DNA of 64,000 bases, taken from the NCBI RefSeq assembly GCF_046773475.1, contig NZ_CP177240.1, forward strand, positions 186,001-250,000, written 5' to 3'. The notes below the pieces were generated by a model. It was not told the DNA's origin. It saw only the letters and a program-made list of their open reading frames with translations, and searched no databases. Position 1 is the first letter of the stretch, and every line of letters begins with the position of its first letter. Both the position numbers and the translations under genes were made by a program. This DNA is from Nitratireductor aquimarinus (lineage in GTDB: Bacteria > Pseudomonadota > Alphaproteobacteria > Rhizobiales > Rhizobiaceae). Positions 56,131 through 64,000 of this stretch are shown here, piece after piece.

Positions 56131-56801
56131 ATGTGATCCTTCACCCGGTCCCAGGTGTTCATCAGGTGCTGCGCCATAACCTGGCCCAGCGCTTCGCCGT
56201 CGCGCTTTCTCAGGGCGGCGGCCATCTGCTCGTGTTCGGCAACGGCGGAATCCCAATAGGCCGGCTTGCTGTTGCCAAGGAAGCGGATGCGCTTGAGGCG
56301 CGCCTGAATGTTCGCCTGCACATCGCGCAGCGATTCATTGCCCGCAAGCTCCGAAACGCGCGAGTGGAATTCCTGATTCAGCTTGTAATAGGGCAGGCGG
56401 TCGCCCTCCCGATAGCGCTTCAGCATTTCCTCATGAAGCTTCAAAAGGCCGTCGATCTGCGCATCGCTGGCGCGTTCACAGATCAGCCGTCCCGCCAGCT
56501 TTTCCAGATGCGCGAGCAATTCCAGCATCGAAAACACATCCTGCGGGGTGAGCTTGCGCACGATGCTGCCTTTCGACGGACGAATGATGATCAGTCCTTC
56601 GGCCGCCAGTGTGCGCAGCGCTTCGCGGAAAGGCGTGCGCGAGACGCCAAGCTGCTCAACGAGCATGGTTTCGTCGATGCGCGTGCCGGGCGCGAGATGG
56701 CCCTCAATGATGAGATCACGAATGCGGTTGGCGACCTGGTCATGCAGTGTCTGCTTTTCGATCGCCACGGCTTCCATGGGAAAGGGGCTGCTGAGTTCCA
56801 A
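56127..56801 (-). CDS. GntR-family regulator, FCD subgroup, of the tetronate locus
   Basis: 224 residues. Winged helix about 18-85 (EQLGVSRTPFREALRTL) and FCD domain about 95-220, with likely metal residues in NQEFHSRVSEL, VAEHEQMAA and MAQHLMNTW. It is convergent with otnI and divergent from pdxA2, with an 18-bp palindrome between them. It probably represses pdxA2-TRAP in the absence of the four-carbon acid. Similar in length and layout to the GntR at 50.4 kb. Confidence 0.9.
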   Translation of the reverse strand: MELSSPFPMEAVAIEKQTLHDQVANRIRDLIIEGHLAPGTRIDETMLVEQLGVSRTPFREALRTLAAEGLIIIRPSKGSIVRKLTPQDVFSMLELLAHLEKLAGRLICERASDAQIDGLLKLHEEMLKRYREGDRLPYYKLNQEFHSRVSELAGNESLRDVQANIQARLKRIRFLGNSKPAYWDSAVAEHEQMAAALRKRDGEALGQVMAQHLMNTWDRVKDHI

Positions 56802-56874
56802 ACGAGCTCTCCTGAATCATCGGGATTTCCGAAACATACAAAAAGATGCGTTGACGTGCGAATTTATAATTGTA

Positions 56875-56892
56875 TATTTTGTATACAAAATA
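56875..56892. promoter_or_regulatory. 18-bp GntR operator upstream of pdxA2
   Basis: TATTTTGTATACAAAATA is a perfect 18-bp palindrome, ending 11 bases before the pdxA2 ATG. A second TGTATA lies 9 bases upstream at 56871. The same TGTATAC core occurs at the two sites of the neighbouring locus. Confidence 0.8.
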
Positions 56893-56903
56893 AGGAATAC
56901 ACA

Positions 56904-57953
56904 ATGCAGCAGTCACGCATCGCCTTTGCGATTGGAGATCCAGCGGGCATTAGTCCGGAGCTTTCGGCACGTATCCTGGCCGATGAGAAAGCCAATCTTG
57001 GCGATCTGATCGTGATCGGCGATCAGCGGGTTTTGGCGCTTGGTGCGCGTCAGGCCGGCCTTTCGCTCGATCTTCCAGTGGTGCCGCGCGAGGCGCTCGA
57101 GGGCGACCTTCCCGAAGGTACGGTCCTGGTGGACATGGGCAATTGCGACCCCGAAAACGTGCCCATCGGCGAGGCCAGCATGGAAGGCGGTCGCGCCGCG
57201 CTCGACAATTTTGCCGCAGCTCTGAAGGTCGGCAAGGCGGGCCTTGCCAAAGCGGTGTTCTTCACCCCCTTCAACAAGCACGCGATGCGACTGGCAAAGT
57301 CAGATTATGTGGATGAAATCGGCTTCATCGACGCCACCATCGAGGCAGAGCGCAGCGGTCGCGAGTTCAACGTTCTGGATGAGGTGTGGAACGCGCGCGT
57401 CACGTCGCACATTCCCCTGCGCGACGTTGCCGACAAGCTGTCCGTCGACAGGATCTATGAGAGCCTGAAACTCACCACCGAGGTGATGGAAGGCGCTGGC
57501 ATCAAGCGGCCGCGCATCGGCGTGGCGGCGCTCAATCCCCATGCGGGCGACGGCCGCAATTTCGGCTGGGAAGACGAGGACATCCTGCTCCCCGCAGTGG
57601 AGCGCGCGCAGCAGGAGCAGCTGGCCGTAACCGGGCCGATCCCCTCCGACACCGTGTTTGTGCGGGCCATCCGGGGCGAATTCGACGCCGTGATGACCAT
57701 GTATCACGACCAGGGACAGATCGCGATGAAGCTGCTCGGCTTCGATCGCGGCGTCACACTGATTGCCGGCTATCCTTTCCCGATCGTCACGCCTGCCCAT
57801 GGCACGGCATATGACATTGCGGGCAAGGGCATCGCCGATACGGGAGCGACCTTCAACGCGCTGGCGCTTGGGCGCCGGCTCGGAGACGAGCTTGGTTCGC
57901 AGAACGGCGCGGAAGCTTCTGCCTCGCACGAGCGGCAGGCGGTTTCCGGTTAG
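56904..57953 (+). CDS. pdxA2: PdxA2-like four-carbon acid 4-phosphate dehydrogenase
   Basis: 349 residues. Metal His residues appear in RVTSHIPLRDV, LNPHAGDG and MYHDQGQIAMK, as in PdxA. The PdxA2 branch oxidises D-threonate or D-erythronate 4-phosphate to 3-oxo-tetronate 4-phosphate rather than acting in pyridoxal synthesis; here the DUF1537 kinase, OtnC and TRAP neighbours support that. ATG at 56904 follows AAGGAA, just past the palindrome. It leads the TRAP operon (69-base gap). Confidence 0.88.
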   Translation: MQQSRIAFAIGDPAGISPELSARILADEKANLGDLIVIGDQRVLALGARQAGLSLDLPVVPREALEGDLPEGTVLVDMGNCDPENVPIGEASMEGGRAALDNFAAALKVGKAGLAKAVFFTPFNKHAMRLAKSDYVDEIGFIDATIEAERSGREFNVLDEVWNARVTSHIPLRDVADKLSVDRIYESLKLTTEVMEGAGIKRPRIGVAALNPHAGDGRNFGWEDEDILLPAVERAQQEQLAVTGPIPSDTVFVRAIRGEFDAVMTMYHDQGQIAMKLLGFDRGVTLIAGYPFPIVTPAHGTAYDIAGKGIADTGATFNALALGRRLGDELGSQNGAEASASHERQAVSG

Positions 57954-58022
57954 GTGAACCTGGCAAGCAGTGCCGGGCGGCCAGGGAGGGCCGCGCGGAG
58001 AGAAAATCAAGGGAGGAAAGTC

Positions 58023-59009
58023 ATGAAACTGAAGCATATTGCATTCTGTCTGGCAGCCCTGCTGCCGGCAACGGGCGCCGGCGTCGCGCAGGCTCAGGAA
58101 GAAATCATCTTCGGTCTCAGCGCTGCCACCGGTTCTCTGCAGCAGCAGACGGCCAGCGAGTTCGCACGCCGTGTGAACGAAAAGCTTGATGGCAAAGCCG
58201 TGGTCAAGGTCTTTGACAGCTCTCAGCTGGGCAAGGACAAGGACATGCTGCAGAAGATCAAGCTCGGGACCATGCACCTGACACTGCCGTCTTCCACCAT
58301 GCCCGACATTGCGTCGGAATACGCGATCTTCGATCTGCCCTTCCTTGTGGCGGACCGCGAGCATCTGACGAAGATCGACGAGACCCTTTTCAAGGACGTG
58401 CTGGTGCCGGCCGCCATGGAGCAGGGCTATCGCCCGCTGGCGATCTGGGAAAACGGCTTCCGCCAGATCACCAACAATGAGCGCCCGATCAACACCCCGG
58501 AAGACCTCAAGGGCCTGAAGATCCGCACGCCGAATTCGTCCTGGCGCGTGGCCATGTTCAAGGAATATGGGTCAAACCCGACGCCGATGGGCTTCTCCGA
58601 GGTATTTGTCGCGCTTCAGACCGGCGTGATCGACGGTCAGGAAAATCCGCTGACCAACATTGCCGCCGGCAAGCTCGACGAAGTGCAGGAATACCTGTCG
58701 CTTTCGGGCCACGTCTATTCGCCGGCTTATCCGACGGTCGGCGTCGCCGCTTTCGAGAAGCTTGACCCGGAAGTGCAGACCGTTCTCGCCGAGACGGCAC
58801 AGGAAGTCGCCATCTGGGCGCGCGAAATGGGCGCTTCCAAGGATGGCGATCTGCTGAAGCAGCTCGAGGAAAACGGCATGAAGGTCAACAAGGCCGACCG
58901 CGCTGCATTCGTCGCGGCCTCCAAGCCACTCTATGACAAATTCGCCGCCGAAGTCGAAAACGGTCAGGCGATGATCGATCAGGCGCTGTCGCTGGCCGAC
59001 GGTTCCTGA
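58023..59009 (+). CDS. TRAP transporter substrate-binding protein (DctP type)
   Basis: 328 residues. Signal peptide about 1-25 (VAQAQ). FGLSAATGSLQQQTASEFA at the start of the domain, and NSSWRVAMFKEYGSNPTPM and ALQTGVIDGQENPL give the ligand Arg and the DctP signature. It captures a sugar-derived acid in the periplasm. ATG follows gggagga. The locus suggests threonate or erythronate. Confidence 0.92.
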   Translation: MKLKHIAFCLAALLPATGAGVAQAQEEIIFGLSAATGSLQQQTASEFARRVNEKLDGKAVVKVFDSSQLGKDKDMLQKIKLGTMHLTLPSSTMPDIASEYAIFDLPFLVADREHLTKIDETLFKDVLVPAAMEQGYRPLAIWENGFRQITNNERPINTPEDLKGLKIRTPNSSWRVAMFKEYGSNPTPMGFSEVFVALQTGVIDGQENPLTNIAAGKLDEVQEYLSLSGHVYSPAYPTVGVAAFEKLDPEVQTVLAETAQEVAIWAREMGASKDGDLLKQLEENGMKVNKADRAAFVAASKPLYDKFAAEVENGQAMIDQALSLADGS

Positions 59010-59031
59010 CGCCCCAGGGTGGCGTCTCAAC

Positions 59032-59649
59032 ATGGGCGCCACCCGCCACTTCCACTCGATTTGCATTCTGCCCGGCTTGGGGTTTCTTGATATGGTTCGG
59101 CTCGCCCATTGGCTCGATCTTTTTCTGCAGGCGGTCACGCTGACCCTGCTTTTGGCGCTCTCCTGCGTTGTGGTGCTCGGTGTCGTGTTTCGATACTCGG
59201 GCAATTCGCTCATCTGGTATGATGAGGTCGCGGCGGTGCTCCTCGCCTGGATCACCTTTTCCGGAGCGGTTCTGGCCACGCTGCGCAATGCGCATCTGGG
59301 CTTCAATGGCCTCCTTCTCGGCTCGCCGCCTGCCATTCGAATGCTGCTCTTCTGGCTTGGCGAGACCATCTTCATCGGCGCCTTCGCCGCAATGGCCTGG
59401 GCCGGCTGGGCCATTCTGGAAATTTTTGGCAATGAAAGCATGACGACGCTGCGTTTCGTGCCGCGAAGCTTCGTGCAGTCGGTTCTGCCCTTGAGCGCCG
59501 GACTGATGATCGTCGGCCGCCTTCTCACCCTGCCGGAACGTCTGCGCAGCACGCAGGCCGGCATTGATCCGGAAGCCGTCGAAATCGAACATGAAATTGC
59601 CCGCGCGCAGGATGAATTGTCGCGTGTTCAGGCGGAGAACGCACGATGA
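59032..59649 (+). CDS. TRAP transporter small permease (DctQ type)
   Basis: 205 residues, four hydrophobic segments. SNSLIWYDEVAAVLLAW-type sequence GNSLIWYDEVAAVLLAWI and LRNAHLGFNGLL are DctQ hallmarks. The ATG at 59092 (MVRLAHWL) is a good alternative; the first 20 residues of the longer form are not hydrophobic. Its stop overlaps the DctM ATG by four bases. Confidence 0.9.
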   Translation: MGATRHFHSICILPGLGFLDMVRLAHWLDLFLQAVTLTLLLALSCVVVLGVVFRYSGNSLIWYDEVAAVLLAWITFSGAVLATLRNAHLGFNGLLLGSPPAIRMLLFWLGETIFIGAFAAMAWAGWAILEIFGNESMTTLRFVPRSFVQSVLPLSAGLMIVGRLLTLPERLRSTQAGIDPEAVEIEHEIARAQDELSRVQAENAR

Positions 59650-60932
59650 GTGAAGCCCTTATCCTTCTTTCCATGTTCGCGATGATCGCAATCGGCCTGC
59701 CGATTGCCGTGTCGATCCTCGCCAGCGCGCTTGCCGGCCTCTGGCTGCTCAACGGTCATCTGGGCTTTCTGAACGCCGCGCTCTCCATCTTCGATGGCGC
59801 GACCAGCTTTCCGCTGATTGCGATCCCGCTCTTCATCCTTGCCGGCGCGCTGATGAACACCGGCGGCATTTCCACGCGCCTCATCGCCTTTGTTTCCGCA
59901 CTCATCGGCTTCATCCGCGGCGGCCTCGCCATGGTCAATGTGGGTGTGTCGATGTTCTTTGCAGAGATCTCCGGCTCCGCCGTGGCCGATGTTGCCGCCA
60001 CGGGTTCGGTGCTGATCCCCGCCATGAAGAAGCGCGGCTACAATCCGCGTTTCGCGGCGGCCATCACCTCGTCATCGGCTTCGCTGGCGATCATCATTCC
60101 GCCGTCGATCCCGATGATCCTCTATGGCGCCCTGTCCAACACGTCGATCGTGCAGCTATTCGTGGCCGGCATCGTTCCGGGCGTGCTTGGCGGCTTTCTT
60201 CTCATGGCGCTCTCCTATTATTTCGCCGTGCGTTACAACCTGCCGCGCGAGGATGGCTTCAGCCTTCCGCGCCTGTGGCACGCGACAAAGGATGCTGCCT
60301 GGGCGCTCGTTCTGCCAATCATCATTCTGGGTGGCATTTTCGGCGGTCTGGTCACGGCAACGGAGGGTGCAGGCCTCGCGGTTGTCACCGCACTCTTCAT
60401 CGGCGTGTTCATCTACCGGGAGATCGACCTCGGGCGGCTTTATCATTCGCTCGTGGAGGGCGTCGTGCAGACCGCCGTGGTCATGCTTCTGGTCGCAAGC
60501 TCTGCCGTTCTCGGCCTCTACCTCACCGAAACGGAGCTGCCGCAGCGCCTGGCGCAGGGCATTCTGTCGATCACGACGAACAAGCTCATCGTCCTGATGA
60601 TCATCAATGTCTTCCTGCTGTTCCTCGGCATGATCTTGCACGGTGCAGCGGCCATCATCCTGACCGTTCCGATCTTCATGCCGCTCGTGCACCAGCTTGG
60701 CATTGATCCGGTGCAGTTCGGCATTCTTCTGACGCTGAACATCGCACTCGGTCAGCAGACCCCGCCGGTCGCCAGTGTTCTGGTCACCTCCTGCTCCATC
60801 GCCAAGACGGATGTGTGGAGCACGACCAAGACCAATCTGCCCTTCATCGCGGTTCTGATGCTGGTGCTGCTGCTCGTCACCTATGTGCCGCCAGTGTCAC
60901 TGGGCCTGGTCGACGCCTTCTACGACCGCTAG
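59646..60932 (+). CDS. TRAP transporter large permease (DctM type)
   Basis: 428 residues, about twelve hydrophobic segments. FFAEISGSAVADVAATGSVL and SASLAIIIPPSIPMILYG are the family signatures. It forms the sodium-coupled channel with DctQ. It ends the pdxA2-dctPQM operon ahead of a strong bidirectional terminator. Confidence 0.94.
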   Translation: MSEALILLSMFAMIAIGLPIAVSILASALAGLWLLNGHLGFLNAALSIFDGATSFPLIAIPLFILAGALMNTGGISTRLIAFVSALIGFIRGGLAMVNVGVSMFFAEISGSAVADVAATGSVLIPAMKKRGYNPRFAAAITSSSASLAIIIPPSIPMILYGALSNTSIVQLFVAGIVPGVLGGFLLMALSYYFAVRYNLPREDGFSLPRLWHATKDAAWALVLPIIILGGIFGGLVTATEGAGLAVVTALFIGVFIYREIDLGRLYHSLVEGVVQTAVVMLLVASSAVLGLYLTETELPQRLAQGILSITTNKLIVLMIINVFLLFLGMILHGAAAIILTVPIFMPLVHQLGIDPVQFGILLTLNIALGQQTPPVASVLVTSCSIAKTDVWSTTKTNLPFIAVLMLVLLLVTYVPPVSLGLVDAFYDR

Positions 60933-60958
60933 GTGTCCCCCGCGAAATGCAGGCCTTG

Positions 60959-60995
60959 AAAACGCCCATCGTTTCAATGAGACGGTGGGCGTTTT
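60959..60995. terminator. bidirectional Rho-independent terminator
   Basis: AAAACGCCCA at 60959-60968 pairs with TGGGCGTTTT at 60986-60995, with inner pairing CGT/ACG. T-runs on both strands serve dctM and the convergent GGDEF/EAL gene. Confidence 0.88.
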
Positions 60996-61006
60996 AGCGT
61001 CAGGAC

Positions 61007-62605
61007 CTAGCGTGACGAACGGTTGCCGGACGTCCGGGCGGGCGCATGGGTCCGCGCCTGTTCCCGCGTTCTCCCTGAAGGCAGGAGGTCGCTCGTATCG
61101 ACGAATTCTTCGAGCGCAAACGGTTTGCTGAAATAGTACCCCTGCGCCACGTCAATGGCCGTATTCTGCTTAAGATATTCCACTTCTTCCAGCGTCTCGA
61201 CACCTTCGATCACCAGCTTCATGTCCAGCGCATGGCCGAGCGATTCAATGGTCTTGAGAACGCTCTGGCTGCGCGGGCGGCAGTGAACGTTCTGCACGAA
61301 GGAACGGTCTATCTTCAGTTCATCGGCGGTGACTGCGGCAAGTGCGGAAAGCGAGGAATAGCCGACCCCGAAATCGTCGATTGAGAGCTTCACGCCCGCT
61401 TCGCGCAGCATGGGCAGCGTGTTTTTGCTCAGGAGCTCACCATTCAGGAATGCTTCTTCCGTGATTTCGAGAATGAAGCGCTCGGGGCGATGATACGAGG
61501 TCAGAAGGTCGAGCAGGTTGCGGGTAAAAACCGGACTGCTCGCCTGATGCGCAGTGATGTTGAGGCTGATGGAAATGCTCGGTGCGAAGACGGCGTCGAT
61601 GCGCGGCAGGGAGTCCATCACCTCGTGTGCGACATGCTCAGAAACCGCATCAATGATGCCGGCATCCGTGGCCAGATTCACGAAATCGCCGAGCGCCTGC
61701 AGTTTTCCATCGTCATCGCGCCAGCGCAGAAGCGTTTCAACGCCAACCACCGTGTTGTCCCTCAGGCTCACCTTGGGCTGATAGACGCAGCAGAGTTTCT
61801 GGTCACGCAGCGCCGTGCGCAACCGCTGTTCGATGGACATATCGGTGGTGCCGCGCAGGGCAGACGCTGTCGGCTTGTAGCCGATCCGGCCTTTCGATTC
61901 CGACTTCGCCGCGCGCAGCGCCTGATCGGCGGAAACGAGCAGGGTCTCGAAATCCGCACCATCTTCGGCAAACAGGCTGATGCCGATGGAAGCCGAGGAA
62001 AATGTCTCGATGCCCTGAATGAGAAAGGGCTCCTTGGCGCGGGCGAGCAGCTGGTTCGCATAATCGGAAATGTCGAGATCTTCGAGATCGGTGACGAAGA
62101 TGCAGAACATGCCGTTTGCGAGATAACCCAGAACATCGCAACTGCGCACGCAGGACGACATGCGTTCAGAGAAGGCGGCGATCAGGAGGTTCGTGAAGGC
62201 GGCCCCGTAATAGTCATTGGTACGGCCAAGCCCGTCGAGATCGATCAGGAAAAGCGCTGCCTGCCGGTCGGCATGCGTTTGCAGTTCCGCCCCGACCATG
62301 CGGCCAAGCAGGGTCTTGTTCGGCAATCCCGTCAGTTCATCGAAGAAGGCAAGCCGGAATATCTCTTCATCGAGATCGGGCAGGGCTTCGGCATCCAGCC
62401 ACAGGCTCACATTGAAGCTGCGGTCGCCTGTCTGCGTGGCAAAACGCATTTCCCGCACCGTCGCCTCGTCTCCGGAAAGCCGGTGCAGGCCCGCCTGTCG
62501 GTTGGCATAGACTTCCAGCCCATCCGCATCCGTAACGGCCAGCCCGAAGGAGGCGTTTTCCAGAATTCCCTCCAGATCGGAGGGCAGGGCGCGGGCAGGA
62601 GGCAT
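61007..62605 (-). CDS. PAS-GGDEF-EAL protein with degenerate GGDEF
   Basis: 532 residues. A short PAS-like N-terminus (about 10-75) is followed by GGDEF (about 85-245) and EAL (about 255-500) domains. The GGDEF active site is degenerate: YLANGMFCI replaces the loop, so cyclase activity is unlikely. The EAL domain keeps most catalytic residues, with VGVETLLRWR in the EAL position, LNITAHQ, EITEEAF, DDFGVGYSSL, KIDRSF and EGVET. It therefore probably hydrolyses cyclic di-GMP, with GGDEF as a sensor. No membrane helix. Confidence 0.9.
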   Translation of the reverse strand: MPPARALPSDLEGILENASFGLAVTDADGLEVYANRQAGLHRLSGDEATVREMRFATQTGDRSFNVSLWLDAEALPDLDEEIFRLAFFDELTGLPNKTLLGRMVGAELQTHADRQAALFLIDLDGLGRTNDYYGAAFTNLLIAAFSERMSSCVRSCDVLGYLANGMFCIFVTDLEDLDISDYANQLLARAKEPFLIQGIETFSSASIGISLFAEDGADFETLLVSADQALRAAKSESKGRIGYKPTASALRGTTDMSIEQRLRTALRDQKLCCVYQPKVSLRDNTVVGVETLLRWRDDDGKLQALGDFVNLATDAGIIDAVSEHVAHEVMDSLPRIDAVFAPSISISLNITAHQASSPVFTRNLLDLLTSYHRPERFILEITEEAFLNGELLSKNTLPMLREAGVKLSIDDFGVGYSSLSALAAVTADELKIDRSFVQNVHCRPRSQSVLKTIESLGHALDMKLVIEGVETLEEVEYLKQNTAIDVAQGYYFSKPFALEEFVDTSDLLPSGRTREQARTHAPARTSGNRSSR

Positions 62606-62608
62606 CTG

Positions 62609-64000
62609 CTAGCGGCTCAGATATTCACGGCGCGCCTGCTGCAGGGCCTTGGAAATCTTGTCTTCTGCCTGTTCTGCACGCTGGTAGGCTGCGTTGCCGG
62701 ACGGCATTTGGGAACCGATGCTCTCGCTCTGTCCGGCACTCGCCGTCTGCCCCTGCGCCTGGCTCATGATCGAGCCGCGCCAGCGCTCAACGACCGCGTT
62801 GACAAACTCGGTTCTGGAGGCGGGGCTCAGATCTTTCGGCAGCGCGGCAGCAGCTTCGCTTCGCGGCAGGAGTTCCTGCGAAAGACGATTGAAAACGAAC
62901 TGGACGGGAAGCGGCATGCCTTCGCCGAAACCGACAACTTCACCCGTCCCAAGAGACGGCACGAATTCCAGCAGATTGGCCGTTGCGTCGGAAACGGCGG
63001 ATTTCAGGAGCGCCTGATCGCGCTCATTGGCCATCCTCATGGCGAAAAGCGTGTTGCACTGGGAGATGATGGTGGGGTCGAGTTCGGCAGGGCGCTGCGT
63101 CACCAGACCGAGATAGACGCCATATTTACGGCCTTCCTTTGCAATGCGGGAAAGGGCGTTCTTGCTCGGCGTAAAGCCAACGGTCGGATCGGCGGCGGCA
63201 AAGCGGTGCGCTTCCTCGCAGACCAGCAGCAGCGGCATCGCGCCGTCGCTCCACATGCCGAAATCGAAGGCGAGGCGCGAAATCACACAGACCACCGCGT
63301 CCACCACCTCGATGGGCAGGCTCGCCAACTGGATAATCGTCGCCTGACGGCCGTTTGCCTCCAGCCGGAAAAGCTCCGTCAGGATGGTCGCCATCGTGTC
63401 GCCGCCAACGGTGGCATTGGAGAACATGAAAGCGTAGCGGGGATCGTTCTTCACCGTTTCAATCCGCCCGATCAGACGGTGGTGCGTCATGCGCGAGGAG
63501 CGATTTTCCAGCTTGCCCATGCGCTCGTCGATCAGCGCCAGCAGATCCTGCATCAGATAGGGCACGGGCGTGTCGACCGAGAAACTGCTCTGGCGGGGCT
63601 CGCTCTTGCGCAGGCTGCTGGCGCGCTCGCCCGTCTGGCGGCGGTTGAGATATTGCGTTTTGGCCAGCGGAATCAATTCCGACAAAATGTCGATTTCTGC
63701 CGAAATCGGGGGTTTTCCAGCGTAAAGCACGTCGGAAAATTCCTCAAAATTGAACAGCCAGTAGGGCAATCGCAGATTTTTCGCACCCACCAGGTTCGCC
63801 TGATCGGCAAAGACGCTGCCATATTCATTGTGATTGTCGAGGATCAGAACCCGCAGTTCCGGCCAGCTTGCGATGACCTGCCGGAGGATGACCGCAAGCC
63901 CGCTCGATTTGCCAACACCGGTCGAGCCGAGCACCGCAAAGTGCTTGGTGACGAGATTTTCAACATCCACATAAGCGGGAACGCTGGTGTCATGATGCAG
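62609..64000 (-). CDS. HerA-like ATP-binding protein (partial, N-terminus beyond window)
   Basis: At least 463 residues; the reading frame remains open to the window edge, so the N-terminus is missing. The sequence before the GTG at 63970 continues as DTSVPAYVDVENL, typical of the HerA core entry. Walker A GSTGVGKSSG, Walker B LLLVCEEAHRF and ITQRPAELDP-like VTQRPAELDPTI place it in the HerA/DUF87 family of DNA-translocating hexamers. The usual partner NurA nuclease is not in view. The C-terminal 60 residues are Gln/Ser-rich, not typical of the family core. Confidence 0.85.
   Translation of the reverse strand: MHHDTSVPAYVDVENLVTKHFAVLGSTGVGKSSGLAVILRQVIASWPELRVLILDNHNEYGSVFADQANLVGAKNLRLPYWLFNFEEFSDVLYAGKPPISAEIDILSELIPLAKTQYLNRRQTGERASSLRKSEPRQSSFSVDTPVPYLMQDLLALIDERMGKLENRSSRMTHHRLIGRIETVKNDPRYAFMFSNATVGGDTMATILTELFRLEANGRQATIIQLASLPIEVVDAVVCVISRLAFDFGMWSDGAMPLLLVCEEAHRFAAADPTVGFTPSKNALSRIAKEGRKYGVYLGLVTQRPAELDPTIISQCNTLFAMRMANERDQALLKSAVSDATANLLEFVPSLGTGEVVGFGEGMPLPVQFVFNRLSQELLPRSEAAAALPKDLSPASRTEFVNAVVERWRGSIMSQAQGQTASAGQSESIGSQMPSGNAAYQRAEQAEDKISKALQQARREYLSR

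Noticed and set aside
1..64000. CRISPR arrays, tRNA or rRNA genes, insertion sequences, prophage or integrase genes
   Set aside because: None seen. The repeats found are hairpins, operators or short direct repeats tied to individual genes.

Overview
The window reads as GC-rich, densely packed alphaproteobacterial DNA, most likely from the order Hyphomicrobiales (Rhizobiales). The reasons are the many ABC, TRAP and TTT uptake systems for organic acids and sugars, the FrcA-type single-domain sugar ATPase, the DUF1403-ScpB pair, the TPP-riboswitch-led ykoF-thiXZY operon, and numerous FCD-type GntR regulators. The replicon cannot be decided from the sequence. There are no rRNA or tRNA genes, CRISPR arrays, insertion sequences or phage genes that I can see.

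Layout. 1-3.9 kb: tail of a tripartite tricarboxylate transporter (tctB, tctA), a GntR regulator and an exported Ntn amidase. 4.0-10.9 kb: a complete minus-strand Na+-NQR-type operon (nqrABCDEF-apbE-nqrM plus a CBS protein). Its NqrB is unusually short and lacks the flavinylation loop; a five-haem cytochrome c is transcribed divergently at 11.1-12.3 kb. 12.4-18.4 kb: M20 amidohydrolase, LysR regulator, hydroxyisobutyrate-dehydrogenase-like enzyme, aldehyde dehydrogenase and a two-gene DUF3100-type membrane system. 18.7-26.5 kb: an ABC uptake operon with ROK regulator, M20 hydrolase, two tandem paralogous binding proteins, permease, YhfX-like PLP protein and ATPase. 26.6-29.9 kb: a sodium symporter, then DUF1403-scpB. 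29.9-35.5 kb: eutH, an FAD/GcvT-type amine dehydrogenase, a choline/ethanolamine-kinase-like protein and a DeoR regulator. 35.6-38.9 kb: TPP riboswitch and thiamine-precursor ABC transporter. 38.9-43.0 kb: a phosphate/polyphosphate operon (DUF4956, VTC, PiT, phytase-like esterase) with a triple 11-bp PHO-box-like repeat in front. 43.2-47.8 kb: msrBA, an ECF sigma/anti-sigma pair divergent from a poly-Asp subtilase, and a PACE efflux gene. 47.8-60.9 kb: two sugar-acid catabolic loci (IlvD/Edd dehydratase-SDR-FAH hydrolase, and OtnK-OtnC-OtnI-PdxA2 with a TRAP transporter), each with a GntR regulator and TATAC-centred palindromes. 61.0-64.0 kb: a GGDEF/EAL protein and a HerA-like ATPase cut by the window end.

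How it fits together. The main theme is scavenging of small organic acids, sugar acids, amines, thiamine precursors and phosphate. The four-carbon acid locus should convert threonate/erythronate-type acids to DHAP. The IlvD-SDR-FAH locus looks like a diketo-hydrolase route for an aldonic acid. The NQR operon would use the reducing power made by the dehydrogenases. The strongest candidates for something undescribed are: the FMN-loop-less NqrB with its divergent pentahaem cytochrome; the ROK/M20/dual-SBP/YhfX-like ABC operon; the EutH-kinase-FAD/GcvT cluster; and the PHO-box-preceded VTC operon.
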